Shown piece after piece: positions 1 through 10,550 of a stretch of DNA of 64,000 bases (position 1 is the first letter of the stretch; each line of letters starts with the position of its first letter). A program made the translations under genes and the position numbers. The notes under the pieces are model-generated. The model saw nothing but the letters and a program-made list of their open reading frames with translations. It had not been told where the DNA came from and did not search any database. Origin of the DNA: Siphonodentalium dalli (lineage: Eukaryota > Mollusca > Scaphopoda > Gadilida > Siphonodentaliidae); contig CP136069.1 in assembly GCA_032622095.1 (NCBI GenBank), positions 153,501,043-153,565,042 of the forward strand, written 5' to 3'.

Positions 1-847
1 TCAGATGAATATTATATATCTATATTTTGTATTTTGTACAACCATTCATTATATATGTTAATCATCTGACTGATTCAATAAAAAAATAAATAAAAAAAAA
101 AATAAAAAAAAAATAGAATATTGATGCATTTATAATGTTTGATAAAGTGGCACCCTCAATTTTACTTGTTTTCTTTACAACAGCCCCTGTGACTATATCA
201 CATGTACAATTAGTTCAAGATTGAACTTAACACTAAACGCTGCTTTAATATTTAGTATTACCTTTATTTGGAAATAAATTATAATGTGCAATGGACTGAA
301 CAGCCAATAGGTTGCTGGACATTTCGTGCCATAGAAGTTTGACATAGAGATGTTTCGCACAAGGGTTCTGGACATTTCATACCAGTACATGTATCATTTC
401 GACAATTTGTACCATTGAGTATTATCTTCGTCAATGATGTCATGTCACGCTTGTTAATAATTCATTTGTTCGGAAATACTGATTGGGGGTCGAAATGTAT
501 AAAATTGAACTACCACCACTTCCAAAAACAACACCGATAACCAATAACGCTCTTTTCTGTTCCATGCAATGGAAATGGCTATTTATTGTCCTGATATCAT
601 TGATATAAATGAATGCCTAAAATTAGTATTATCCTGAAATAAATTTATGCCACTTTGGCGAACATGGGAAGCACGGTACAATTTATGCCATTTAGGCACA
701 CTTCAGAGTGAAATCAGGGCTTATATGTCGGCGAGAATCCAAATCTAGATTCTCGTAAATATTCTCGCAAATTACCCTGGATTCTCGTGAAAAAGTATAT
801 ATGGATTCTCGCAAAATCAGATGAAATATATGCCCTGGAAATATAGC
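1..847. other. AT-rich stretch without a recognised gene
   Basis: No coding region is supported. There is an A-rich run at about 78-115. Four copies of the heptamer ATTCTCG (about 740-820) and one inverted copy sit within 100 bp, which looks like a small degenerate local repeat. A near match to the 12-base motif discussed in the findings lies on the minus strand near 546. Confidence 0.5.
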
Positions 848-901
848 AAATCGTTTAATGCTTTAGAATTTTTGTTTTCGGAGATTTATATATATGCTTA
901 A

Positions 902-1294
902 AGACATATTATGGACTTGTTATGGACTTTTTCGGGTGCGAGAAATTGATAAGTTAGTGCTCAGGCACTTTGCCAACCTGGGGAATGTTATCATTCTACT
1001 AACATCACTGAAAAGTTCCAAAAAAAATCTACCACACCACTTCATAGAGAACATCGTCTGAACTACTCCAAATTGTAAATATTTACATCTCGATTCGGGG
1101 CGCAACTATCGGCTATAATTAAACAAAAATGATTTCGCCATCGAGAGTCATTGCATTTAACTAATATATAAGAATGACGTTGTGTATCATCCATTTGGAT
1201 TAATATTCGTAACAAATAACTACTTTGAGAAAGATTATTCTTAATTTCTATTTGATCACTCTGCCCGGTGTCTGCCGGAGTGTTTCACATCACT
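902..1294 (+). mobile_element. Non-autonomous TTAA-flanked element, family A, copy 1
   Basis: The element runs between TTAA at 898-901 and TTAA at 1295-1298. It begins AGACATATTATGG and its other end, read inwards, begins AGTGATGTGAAACACTCC, so the terminal inverted repeats are short and imperfect. Other copies lie at 1388-1779, 29212-29578 and 40234-40434 (both reversed), and each ends at TTAA or a one-base variant of it. No coding capacity is seen. TTAA target duplication is known for the piggyBac and Kolobok superfamilies; which one applies cannot be decided here. Confidence 0.75.
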
Positions 1295-1387
1295 TTAATC
1301 AAGGAAGACTGTTCAGAAAAACTGCATTTCAAGAAATCGTTTAATGCTTTAGAATTTTTGTTTTCGGAGATTTATATATATGCTTAA

Positions 1388-1779
1388 AGACATATTATGG
1401 ACTTGTTATGGACTTATTCGGGTGCGAGAAATTGATAAGTTAGTGCTCAAGCACTTTGCCAACCTGGGGAATGTTATCATTCTACTAACATCACTGAAAA
1501 TTTCCAAACAAATCTACCACACCACTTCATAGAGAACATCGTCTGAACTACTCCAAATTGTAAATATTTACATCTCGATTCGGGGCACAACTATCGGCTA
1601 TAATTAAACAAAAATGATTTCGCCATCGAGAGTCATTGCATTTAACTAATATATAAGAATGACGTTGTGTATCATCCATTTAGATTAATATTCGTAACAA
1701 ATAACTACTTTGAGAAAGATTATTCTTAATTTCTATTTGATCACTCTGCCCGGTGTCTGCCGGAGTGTTTCACATCACT
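1388..1779 (+). mobile_element. Family A TTAA element, copy 2 (within the tandem duplication)
   Basis: This is the second copy created by the 485-bp tandem duplication, bounded by TTAA at 1384-1387 and 1780-1783. It is nearly identical to the copy at 902-1294, so it did not arise by an independent insertion. Confidence 0.75.
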
Positions 1780-1886
1780 TTAATCAAGGAAGACTGTTCA
1801 GAAAAACTGCATTTCAAGATCACCAAACAACTTTCCTTTTTAGGGCCACCACATCTTTCCAAAGATGTACTTCTTCCATTTTGCTA

Positions 1887-2190
1887 TCAAAGACCGAAAA
1901 ATGTCGTTAAACTAGAGATCCAAATACCCACTAAGGGCCCCTATATCTTGAAATATTAAAGACCGAGAATGTCGTTAAACTATAAAGACCGAAAAATATC
2001 GTTAAACAAGAGATCCAAATTCCCCCTATATCTTGAGATATTATAAAGACCGAAAAATGTCATTAAACTATTAAAGACCGAAAAATGTCGTTAAACTACA
2101 AAGACCGAAAAATGTCGTTAAACTAGAGATCCAAACATCCCCATCCCCTATTTTTTTAGACAATAAAGAACGAAATATGTCGTTACACCA
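1887..2190 (+). repeat. Short tandem-like repeats with AAAGACCGAAAAATGTCGTT
   Basis: About seven copies of a 20-25 base phrase starting AAAGACCGAAAAATGTCG and ending TTAAAC occur between about 1887 and 2190. Some copies are followed by AGAGATCCAAA and a C-rich stretch, others by a short TAT linker, giving alternating long and short units. No coding role is apparent. Confidence 0.7.
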
Positions 2191-2453
2191 TTAATACATA
2201 ATTTGTGTTTATGAAAGTCTGGCACCCATTAGCAGTTTGTTTTCAGTACATTTTAATATTCATTGGAACGTAGACAATTGTTCGCTGACAGAAATCATGT
2301 TAATATCGCCTTTCGTTACTGGTTTCCTCGACTCAAATATTTCTCACTGCACAATACTTATAATTAAACAAAATGTTCTGTGTTTTGTGTCACTTCTTAA
2401 TAGCATTATGTATTCTGCTATTGAAAAGAAAACAAGTTTGCAGTATACCTTAA

Positions 2454-2943
2454 AGGTACGGAAGGCCTTGGTGGGTATCCTGTGAACATATTTCCACCTG
2501 TCAAAAACCGCTACAAACGAAAATAATATTCAAATATAGACATACTTTGTTAATATACAAATGAGAAATATCTCATAAACAGTATGTTATTGTCGTAAAT
2601 TTGACGATTGTTATGTAAACAAAGCATAAAAAGTTACTTTCTTGGTGTTTCTTTATATTATGATGGTAAACATAAAGAGCGTTCTTTGTTGCTCAATTCC
2701 TTATTTGGAAATAATAAAGAGCGTTTATACCATTTGTGTGTGATTAGCCAGTAGCATTGTGCTGCCTTCTATAACACAATCAGACTCTTGTTTAGGTAAA
2801 ATTTAGTAGGTATTTATGTAAGCATGATGTTTACGCGATAGTGATCGTATATTTGAACCAAAATGTATGCGTTTTAATATTTTTCTGTTTACGGTGTTTG
2901 GAACAAATATGAATATTTTCGACAGCTAAGCCCCCTCGTCCCT
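2454..2943 (+). mobile_element. Non-autonomous TTAA-flanked element, family E, copy 1
   Basis: The element lies between TTAA at 2450-2453 and TTAA at 2944-2947 and begins AGGTACGGAAGGCC. It aligns along its length with 27607-28125 and 30312-30882, and with part of 40510-40848 in reverse. Two copies of the 12-mer ATAAAGAGCGTT (2672-2683 and 2714-2725) lie exactly 42 bp apart, as in the other members. No open frame of interest is present; it is probably mobilised in trans. Confidence 0.75.
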
Positions 2944-2947
2944 TTAA

Positions 2948-3673
2948 TATAATTAATATAACATCCCTCATCCAATAATCTCCAAATTGCATATCTAATT
3001 TCAATCCTAGTTACACGTCACGCCGCCCCTCATAATTTGCCAATTGTACACCCTTTTTTTGCTGCTGCTGCAACTGCTCAATTTCTTTAAACATTATTGA
3101 AAAAATGGCCCTCCCGCCCGCCGACATTTACCTCTGATTTTTTTTTTTATCATCGGTCCGCACCAAAATTGAGCGCACGTCCCTATATAATATACCTATT
3201 TAAACCGAGTATACACGGTGGTGTAATAGATCTACCGTTAATTTAACCGTTTAGGTAGCATATTTCCATGTATACGTTATCACGACAAATCCCTGCTGAT
3301 CTGTTATTAATGAACCAAACAATTAACATGTCAACACACTCTGGCCCGCCAATGCTACAGTGTATAAACGTAACGGGGCAAATATGTACATTATATTGGC
3401 AGCTAACGAGAACATTCATCACCAGCAATCTGCACACCCCTTTTAGCCGATACGATAGAAACTAAACGATTTGTTACTTCTAATTACCCGTACTTAATTA
3501 CACTACTTGCGTGTTAATAAAGTACGACCCCATTACCACTAAAAGTGAAACATGGGATTTAGAACATTAATATTCACTCTTACATAGTTCCACATTCAAG
3601 GTTCGTCTTGTGTAATCGTATGTCAGTTGTAACGTTGTGAAACTGCAACCGAACTGAATTATTCTATGCTAAA
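2948..3673. other. Intergenic stretch, nothing recognised
   Basis: I see no convincing coding region, RNA gene or element end here. Short open frames at 3243-3465 overlap each other on opposite strands and have no recognisable motif. A short GCTGCTGCTGC run lies near 3061. Confidence 0.4.
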
Positions 3674-3851
3674 TAGTTCATGGCTGACCTGATGCATGCA
3701 TCTTAGTTTTCTTGTTATACAATGTTGTGTACAGTATGTGTTTTTCTGGTACCCGCCCAGGTTGTGCTGAAAAGTCACAATGGACTCGACACTGCGTGTC
3801 TCATCTAATACAAGAAAACTAAGATGCATGCATCAGGTCGGCCGTGAACTA
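3674..3851. repeat. Inverted repeat with 42-bp arms
   Basis: The left arm (3674-3715) and right arm (3810-3851) are reverse complements with about two mismatches; both contain the palindrome GATGCATGCATC. The spacer carries about 54 bp that recurs in reverse at 7253-7308 (GTGTACAGTATGTGTTTTTC on one strand). This looks like a fold-back type element or the remains of one; no target duplication was recognised. Confidence 0.7.
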
Positions 3852-3875
3852 TCTACCATATAATTGTTGTAGCTA

Positions 3876-4251
3876 TCGATTATACATTTTGGAACATATG
3901 TGTGTATGCATGAATGCATGTGTGTATGTGTTATAGACTCTAACACTGCTCGACTGATTCGACTCGGATTTGGTATTTAACGTGTCAACTTGACCTCGCT
4001 CATAGGCATGTTTCTGGGCCTTGACCGATCCGACTAAATATTTGTGTGTAGGACTACTTCGATCCCGGGAGCAATATGGACGGGTCCAATTTCACGTGGG
4101 ACCACGTTCTCGAACGTGTTGATATAGGCATGTTTCTGGACCAATTGAACAATAGTTTGGCCAGACGCTGTATATACTGGGTACTGTCCAGATGGAGGCG
4201 ATCACACAAAAATCCATAAATAGCCCGAACGAAGTCGAGTACATCAGCTAG
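3876..4251 (+). mobile_element. Helitron-like non-autonomous unit
   Basis: The unit starts with TC after an A and ends with a hairpin-like CCCGAACGAAGTCGAG followed about 8 bases later by CTAG, with a T immediately after. Helitrons are known to start with TC, to end with a short hairpin followed by CTRR, and to insert between A and T. The interior shares phrases with 4252-4713 and 42045-42825. No Rep/helicase coding is present. The 5' end is the weaker boundary. Confidence 0.5.
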
Positions 4252-4713
4252 TTTAATATATATTTTGGACATTTGTCTGTCTGTTTGTCTGTTAGCTATG
4301 GCCGGGAAAACTGCCGGACAGATTTGACGAAATTTGACGGGTCAAATCTTGATCCCGACCTGACTTTGACATTCAAAAAGATCAATTCAAGGTCAAATCT
4401 GGTAAAACGGAAGTATTTCAACGAAATTTAATACCTACTGTTACTTTTGTCCCAGGAGTGTTTCGGTGGGTCAAATCATGACCCTGACCTGATCTTGACA
4501 TTCAAAATTGTCAATTCAAGGTCAAATCGGGTAAAGCCGGGCGGATTTCGACGGGTACTTTTGTCGTGACTTTTGTCCGGGGAGTGTTTTGGACGGGTCA
4601 AATCGTGACCCGACATGACGTTCACCTTTAAAATGGTCAATTCAAGGTTAAATCGCGCAATTCTCCGAAAACCAGAGGGGAACATCCCGGACGAAGTCGG
4701 GTCCACCAGCTAT
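4252..4713 (+). mobile_element. Second Helitron-like unit, abutting the first
   Basis: Starting directly at the 3' end of the previous unit, it repeats the AATATATATTTTGGAC opening and contains several copies of a phrase built on GGTCAATTCAAGGTCAAATC. It ends with CCGGACGAAGTCGGG and then CTATT rather than the canonical CTAGT, so the terminus is mutated or I have misplaced it. Head-to-tail abutment is common for Helitrons because they reinsert next to existing copies. Confidence 0.45.
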
Positions 4714-6264
4714 TATTATATATTTCTAGATTTAGTTACAAACTAAATACCTGTATATTGTACAAAGAAATGTTTGACAAATATATCTGTATCAATATTA
4801 CCATACGGGTCATTAAAATAGATACGACGAAACAACTTTTGAAGGGTGCATGTATCAGGTAAATTTTTATATTTCAAATGATGACAGGAATGCGGAAAGT
4901 TGAAGTACCTACGTAATACTGGCTATCCGAATGAAGAGATATACATGTATATATAAACCAAAATAGAAGATGACTGCTGGCGACAATGTTTTCAAAAAAA
5001 ATTCAAAGCATTCGATAGCTCCCATCTAGTTGTCAGCCCGAAGATCAATATGAAGTTTGGTGACTATCAGATGAGGGATATGTCTGTACAGTTGCTAAAC
5101 CATTCAGTCATGCAAAAGAGGATCAAACAGTAAGATACCAAATTGCTGCCTGTGGTAATGTTTTTTAACGAAATTCGGGAAAATTAGATTACTCTCACCC
5201 TGGTTATCCAGAAGATCATTGTGGAATCTGGTGACGATCGGACAAGGGGTGTCGTCTGTAGGATCAACCAAATTATTTAGCCATAAAAATAGTAAAATTG
5301 AAGATCACCGCTGGCAGTGATGTCTTCACAAGGACAGTTTGAGAACAAAATATGGCTCACATCTAGCGGTGACGCAAATTATCCACATGAGAAAAAGTTC
5401 TCCAATAAAAGCTGGCTGCAGGGTGCGCCAATTGATTCAAATTCGAAATTTAGCATGGTGTACTGCTTGTGGCCATGTTTTCCCCGCAAATTTGATAGAC
5501 TGATGGACAAAACCACTGAATCCGTTGAATCAATATACATGTATACATGGATTAATTTATATGCATTGTTATACACAGTACTGGTATATAAAGGTACTGA
5601 AAATAACAATATTACTAGTATACACAAAATAAACCATATATCATGGCTATGGGTTCTAATATCCGAATATGACAGCTGAGAACTTGGTGTGAATTGAAGA
5701 GTGGTGGTGTCTCAAGTATATCTAACCATCCACGTTAGAAACATGCCTTTAAATGTCACAAGTATAATCTAGCTTGAGGACAGAAGTTATCCATAAACCC
5801 CCCTTAATTCAACCAGGTCCTCGCGCGATGTATGGTCGATCACATGATGATCTAGGGGGGGGGGTTAGAATTGTTGTATAAAAACAGCACTGCATGTAAA
5901 TATAAAATAAAATAGTGCTACATCTTATTACAGATTATTGCCATATATAATCAGTGACTATACAGACAGTCTGACAAAATACAGTTTCAGTGACACTCTA
6001 TCCGAAGAGGGGAATAATTCCATCTGTTACAGTCAATGGAGAAATTATGAATCTGGAAATGTGAAATTTCTAAGTAATACTAGATATCGACATGACGCGA
6101 TAACATATAACGTAAATGCAATATGACCGCTGGCGACCATTTTTTCCTATGAAATTAAAAAAATATTTGATAGCTCTCATCTGATAGATCAATATCAAGA
6201 TAAATATGAAGTTTGGTGATGATCGGATGAGTGAAGTGGACTGTTCTAAACGGTTTAGTAATGC
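4714..6264. repeat. Diverged repeat field with GACCGCTGGCGAC phrase
   Basis: At least four diverged copies of a 120-150 bp phrase occur at roughly 4960-5110, 5130-5270, 5290-5420 and 6115-6240. Each has a version of GACYGCTGGCGAC, then TTCGATAGCTCTCATCT, then AATATGAAGTTTGGTGA. Such diverged, partly tandem blocks are typical bivalve repeats. The open frame at 5317-5679 (120 codons) overlaps the repeat and has no recognisable domain. A 10-base G run lies near 5856. Confidence 0.55.
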
Positions 6265-6585
6265 TTAAAAAGATTCTTACCTTAATATTTTTATGTTCAC
6301 TTTATAAACTTCACTGAGTCATCTTTGTCATGTATTGAGTTTGATATCTTTTGTTAACAGTTTATAAATCATGTATGTCTCATGTTTGTTATTTTAATTT
6401 ATGTGTTTATTATCATTAAATAAAGTTGCATTCCTTAAAAAGATTCTTACCTCAATGTTTTTATGTTCACTTTATAAACTCCACTCAGTCATCTTTGTCA
6501 TGTATTGAATTTGATATCTTTTGTTAACAGTTTATAAATTATGTATGTCTCGTGTTCGTTATTATATTATATACACTTTATAGTG
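6265..6585. repeat. Tandem duplication, period 170 bp
   Basis: Two copies (about 6265-6434 and 6435-6585) share the opening CTTAAAAAGATTCTTACC and then more than 120 bp with only scattered substitutions. The second copy is shorter at its 3' end. An AATAAA motif precedes the junction. No gene is associated. Confidence 0.85.
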
Positions 6586-7252
6586 TGTTTCAGAACGAAA
6601 AAAAAATGAATAAAATCAACAAATTTGTAAATTTAAAAACAATTCAAACGTTGTTCTATTCCATGTCCCAGCCCGGACATATACACCAAATTTCAATAAT
6701 ATTCATTGAGAAACAACGGACCAAACGCCATAGCACCCCGTATACATCTTTTATTCCGAGTTGGCACACGTCGATTGGGGCGAGTTAGCCCTGGGCGAGT
6801 ACGCCGATTCCGAAACCTTCTCTATTTGCAGCAGGTATACGTTTACGCTGATTTACGCGTAATATAATTTACAAAGTTCCCGAATTGGTATCGTAAATAG
6901 AGCGACCTTATTTGACAGAGAATGCCTCTGTTATTGATTATCAAGTTGCTATACATTAAAAACGACAAATTCACATGCTCGTTCAAGCGCAGTAGTCTAT
7001 TTTCCCCATGTTAAAGGACATCCACAAATACTAAATAACGCTAACCTACTGCGAATGTTTGACACGACAACTGTTAACATATTTGGGCTGAATTCATCTG
7101 ACGCGGTATTATTCCTCAAAATAAACAACAAAACCATCGTTACTTGGAAATGTAGTTTGGGCTAACATTTACATAAATCTTCCACATTATTTATCCCGAC
7201 ACACACGTCAGATGATAAACAGACATGAAGTAAAAGGCCAAATTGGCCGAAA
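6586..7252. other. Intergenic stretch, nothing recognised
   Basis: Only short overlapping open frames without motifs are visible, and no element end was identified. Confidence 0.4.
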
Positions 7253-7308
7253 TGACTTTTCACCACAACCTGGAATCGTACAAGAAAAACACATACTGTA
7301 CACAACAC
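7253..7308 (-). repeat. Reversed copy of the spacer of the 3674-3851 inverted repeat
   Basis: About 55 bp match the reverse complement of roughly 3725-3780 with few differences, without the 42-bp arms. The spacer sequence is therefore an independent dispersed repeat that exists outside the inverted repeat. Confidence 0.65.
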
Positions 7309-7379
7309 AAACATTGTACAATAACTTTATAATAATACTACTCGAAGTTTCACCGTCTTGAAAATTACACGCGTGGAAG

Positions 7380-7622
7380 TGTTATATTATTGGACTATTG
7401 TTGGTCTCTGGTTGGTTTATTGATGGTCCCTGCATGGTTGGTTTATTGTTTGGCTTGTTTTGGGTTTATTGGCGTGGAGTTATCGCTGACTTTGTGTTCC
7501 ATATCGCTATCTGGGTGAATTGGCAATTACTCGCCGATGGTCGATGGTTTCGTGGTTTGGCAACGTAATGATATAGCCATGGCTGCTGAAAGTGAAGTTA
7601 AACCCCAATAAAATAAATAAAC
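7380..7622 (+). repeat. LINE/SINE-type 3' end with GTTAAACCCCAATAAA tail
   Basis: The segment ends with GAAGTTAAACCCCAATAAAA and an A-rich AATAAATAAAC tail. Tails of this form terminate many mollusc retroposons and resemble, in reverse, the end of the LINE derivative at 22024. The upstream part has repeated TTGGTTTATTG phrases but no coding evidence. The 5' limit is arbitrary. Confidence 0.45.
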
Positions 7623-8838
7623 ACATATTTTCATATAATATTAGAAATAAGGCTGGTCCACAACTTTACAGTGGCTGGCAGAATTGAAATATTTCATATC
7701 TTTTCGCGTGGGAACAGGGTCTCCGACCTTTTGTCTGAACTTCGTTTGTGATTTGGCAACAACTCATACTCAGGAGGAATTATATTTTATATATAACTAG
7801 AGATCAGACTGTCCCTATGGGACTGTTTTCAACCTGCAGTGCAATTGGGATACAATAAGAGGAGCCATAGTGGCATATTTGTTTTTTTGCAAACAAAAAA
7901 AAAACAACAACAACAAAAACAGAAGGAATAAAAGCTCGAACACACTTCTGCATGTTGCGAACAATTTCGTAAAATGGGGCAAACTCCACTTCGAAATGGC
8001 TGATCGAGCTCATAATCGCATGTTCGCATAGTGGTCAATATCTAATTGACAGGAAAATGTAGGTATACAAGCTCGGGCAATATTATGTATAGCTAGCGAA
8101 TATGTTCTACATCGAAAGAAGGGGTTAACTCCACTAAATATAGTTGGACGGACCTCATGATCACAGGTTCCCATGGTATATGAAATAACTGAGCCAAGTT
8201 TTAAAAACATAGACCCAAAAGTGTAAGAAGCAAGCTAGGATAATGTTGCGTCCACCGATGGATGACAAGACGGCTGCGAGACAAACGAAAGGGTGTTTTA
8301 GTGGAGAGTGGTTTACGAGTTCAGGTCCGTCCATATTAACGAGATTAAACGAGGCATCAAAAAGTGCACCAACGAAAGAGGGTTAAGGGTTACTTTGAAT
8401 ATTGATATTAGCATACCATATATACAACATATATATTTTCAATGTAAACTCTGTTATTAGTAATTTGATGTGTATATGTCTACGTATTATGTAAACTCTT
8501 CAATACTGTAGAAAAATAAACATTATTTGTATAGATATTATTATGAACGTCCAGGGTTAATGAGCTTAAGCCCTCAAACCTTGTCCTTGAATGCAAGGAC
8601 AGTGTGGACATAAATTTTGTCCAAACTTTTGTGGTTTTTAGAAAGTTGTGTTAGAATGATGTATAGACCCCAAACAACAGTTAATATGGCATTTACAAAA
8701 CGGTTTAAGGTCTTATACACAAGAAGTCCCTAAACCATATTTAAGTCCAAACCCCATAAACCCCTGTTGTTGGCGCGGATGGACACCCCATCACTTGTTA
8801 CGGGTGGATAATGATACAACTTATTGTTCTGACTCATA
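7623..8838. other. Intergenic stretch, nothing recognised
   Basis: No gene or element boundary could be supported. Two adjacent phrases on the minus strand (around 7960-8035 and 8110-8180) share a degenerate ACTCCACTTCG/ATCGAGCTCATGATC pattern and may be old copies of the same repeat. An A/C-rich low-complexity run lies at 7895-7925. Confidence 0.35.
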
Positions 8839-8840
8839 TA

Positions 8841-9597
8841 AACACCTCAAAAAAAGAAAGTCCCCCTTAATGTATTCTTTAATATTTTCCGAGATATTTA
8901 ATGGATTTTTATGAAATTTTCCACAAATGATGTGTGGTACCAGAGACATCAAGTGTGCTAATCACTGTGCTGTTAGATATGGCTGAGTGAGCACGAATTG
9001 AATGGAAGAGGGTCACTTTTCAAAAGTTACAAAAACACAGGTATCACAGTCATTCGACTGTGCCTTGGTCTCCCACTTCTCTTGCGGACTTGGGACATCC
9101 TTATCTGTTTGTACCTCAATGTCCTACATGGTGGGAAACATGGTTTACTGGAAAATGCTCAAAGAGACTGATGTCAAACTCTTGTGTTGCTCACGGCATG
9201 AAACTTCAAGGTGTCATTCCAAAGGAATGTGGTTAGACTGATTGGCATGGGCATTGCAGCGGGTACATTGTGTTCCAAAGATGACACGCATGTTTTTTTT
9301 GTGGACTCACAGTGTCACTTTTGGACCACATTTACAGCCAGTAACAACTTGTGTGAACACTGGAACACTGGAGTGACTGTCCGCTCTTCACCAGTGTTTT
9401 GCAACTTTTGAAAAGCACCCCTCTTCCATTCAATTCGTGCTCAGCCGGCCATAACATAACTCACAAGATGGTGCCTCGCACAGTTTGTGTCTCAGATACC
9501 ACTAAACATTTGCGTAAAGTTTCGTCAAAATCCATCCAATATCTCATAAAATATTACTGAATATATTAGGGGGGACTTTCTTTTTTTTGGAGGTGTT
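8841..9597. mobile_element. TA-flanked element with inverted repeats of about 195 bp
   Basis: The ends are AACACCTC followed by an A run and GAAAGTCCCCC, present at 8841 and as the reverse complement up to 9597, with TA immediately outside on both sides (8839-8840 and 9598-9599). The outer 78 bp of the two arms match closely. A second matched block (CACGAATTGAATGGAAGAGG at about 8994 and, inverted, near 9440) extends the inverted repeats to about 195 bp each. TA duplication suggests the Tc1/mariner group. The middle (about 9040-9390) has only short frames without a DDE/D motif, so the copy is non-autonomous. Confidence 0.75.
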
Positions 9598-9599
9598 TA

Positions 9600-10274
9600 T
9601 ATACGACAGGGACCTCCCGTGTGGACCTTTTATTCTGACACAAATTCTCACGTGGCTTTTAAAGTATTATCAACGACGCTCAATCGACGACAGTAGATTC
9701 CCCTCCAATATATCAACGTCAGGAAATAACGCAAACCGGATCCCCAGAGGTACAAAATAACGACAGTACAATATGAACAAAAGTCACAGCTATACGTATA
9801 CCTCTTCCTTTGATACATTCGCGTATATAAGGCACTACAATTCCAGATATTTTGCTATAACCAAGTTATTTCGAACCTCACCTATATATACGTCAATTAT
9901 GTTTCCTTCTGTCGTGACAATGTATGCCGCAGTGAACTTTAAAAAGTTCCCATTTTTTTAACTGGTGAAGTATTATCTATACGATCGTAGCCAATGTAGC
10001 TTCATGACATGATCTATACTATTGATCATGATATCGCTATTCCCACAAATCTTTACTCTACAGTGACCGCTTAAAGCTCCTATAATCTATCTATACCTAA
10101 ACTGAGTTTTTATCCGTATTTTTTTAAATAATGTGTTAAATATCACATAAGAATTGTATAGCTACACATGCACCTCATTTAAAACTTCGTCGTATTGAAG
10201 ATTATGAGTAACCTATATATATATATATGTGCATGTGCATGAAAACATTATCATTTTTATCGAGATTGCTATTT
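9600..10274. other. Intergenic stretch, nothing recognised
   Basis: No supported feature. A short TA run lies at about 10215-10228 and a small AATC-type run at about 10276-10290 marks the start of the next repeat. Confidence 0.4.
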
Positions 10275-10550
10275 ATCAATCAATCAACTAATCGACATTT
10301 CACATTGAGATGGCCAATAACGCATATAAAGCTTGAAAAAAGGCAATAAAATTGGCTATGGGTGTATATATATGTACTCGAAATACGATAAATGTTAATG
10401 ATCTGACGTATCAACCAACCAACCAATCGACCGGAATGGCACATTGAGATATCCATTAACGCATATAAAGCTTGGAAATCGGCTAAAATTGGCTATAGGG
10501 ATACATATATGTACCCCAGATACGATAAATGTTACTAATCTGACGTATGT
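10275..10550. repeat. Two diverged tandem copies next to the 30-bp array
   Basis: About 135 bp at 10275-10409 is repeated at 10412-10550. Both contain ATAACGCATATAAAGCTTG or a close variant, a run of A/T with ATATATGTAC, and TACGATAAATGTTA followed by TCTGACGTAT. Identity looks moderate (about 80%). The second copy directly precedes the minisatellite. Confidence 0.75.

Larger units (their letters stand above)
848..1819. repeat. Tandem duplication, period about 485 bp
   Basis: Two adjacent copies (about 848-1333 and 1334-1819) are almost identical over their whole length, differing by a few substitutions and one or two single-base indels. Each copy contains a complete TTAA-flanked element plus about 50 bp of left flank and about 35 bp of right flank. 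The duplicated unit is therefore larger than the element and arose after the element had inserted. Confidence 0.9.

Noticed and set aside
5317-5679. 120-codon frame as a gene
   Set aside because: It overlaps diverged repeat units and an opposite-strand frame; no motif is seen.
7895-7925. A/C-rich run as a telomere-like or regulatory repeat
   Set aside because: It is a short imperfect AAC low-complexity tract without further copies.
9002-9411. Transposase coding in the middle of the TA-flanked element
   Set aside because: Frames are short and show no DDE/D or helix-turn-helix motif; parts are inverted-repeat sequence.
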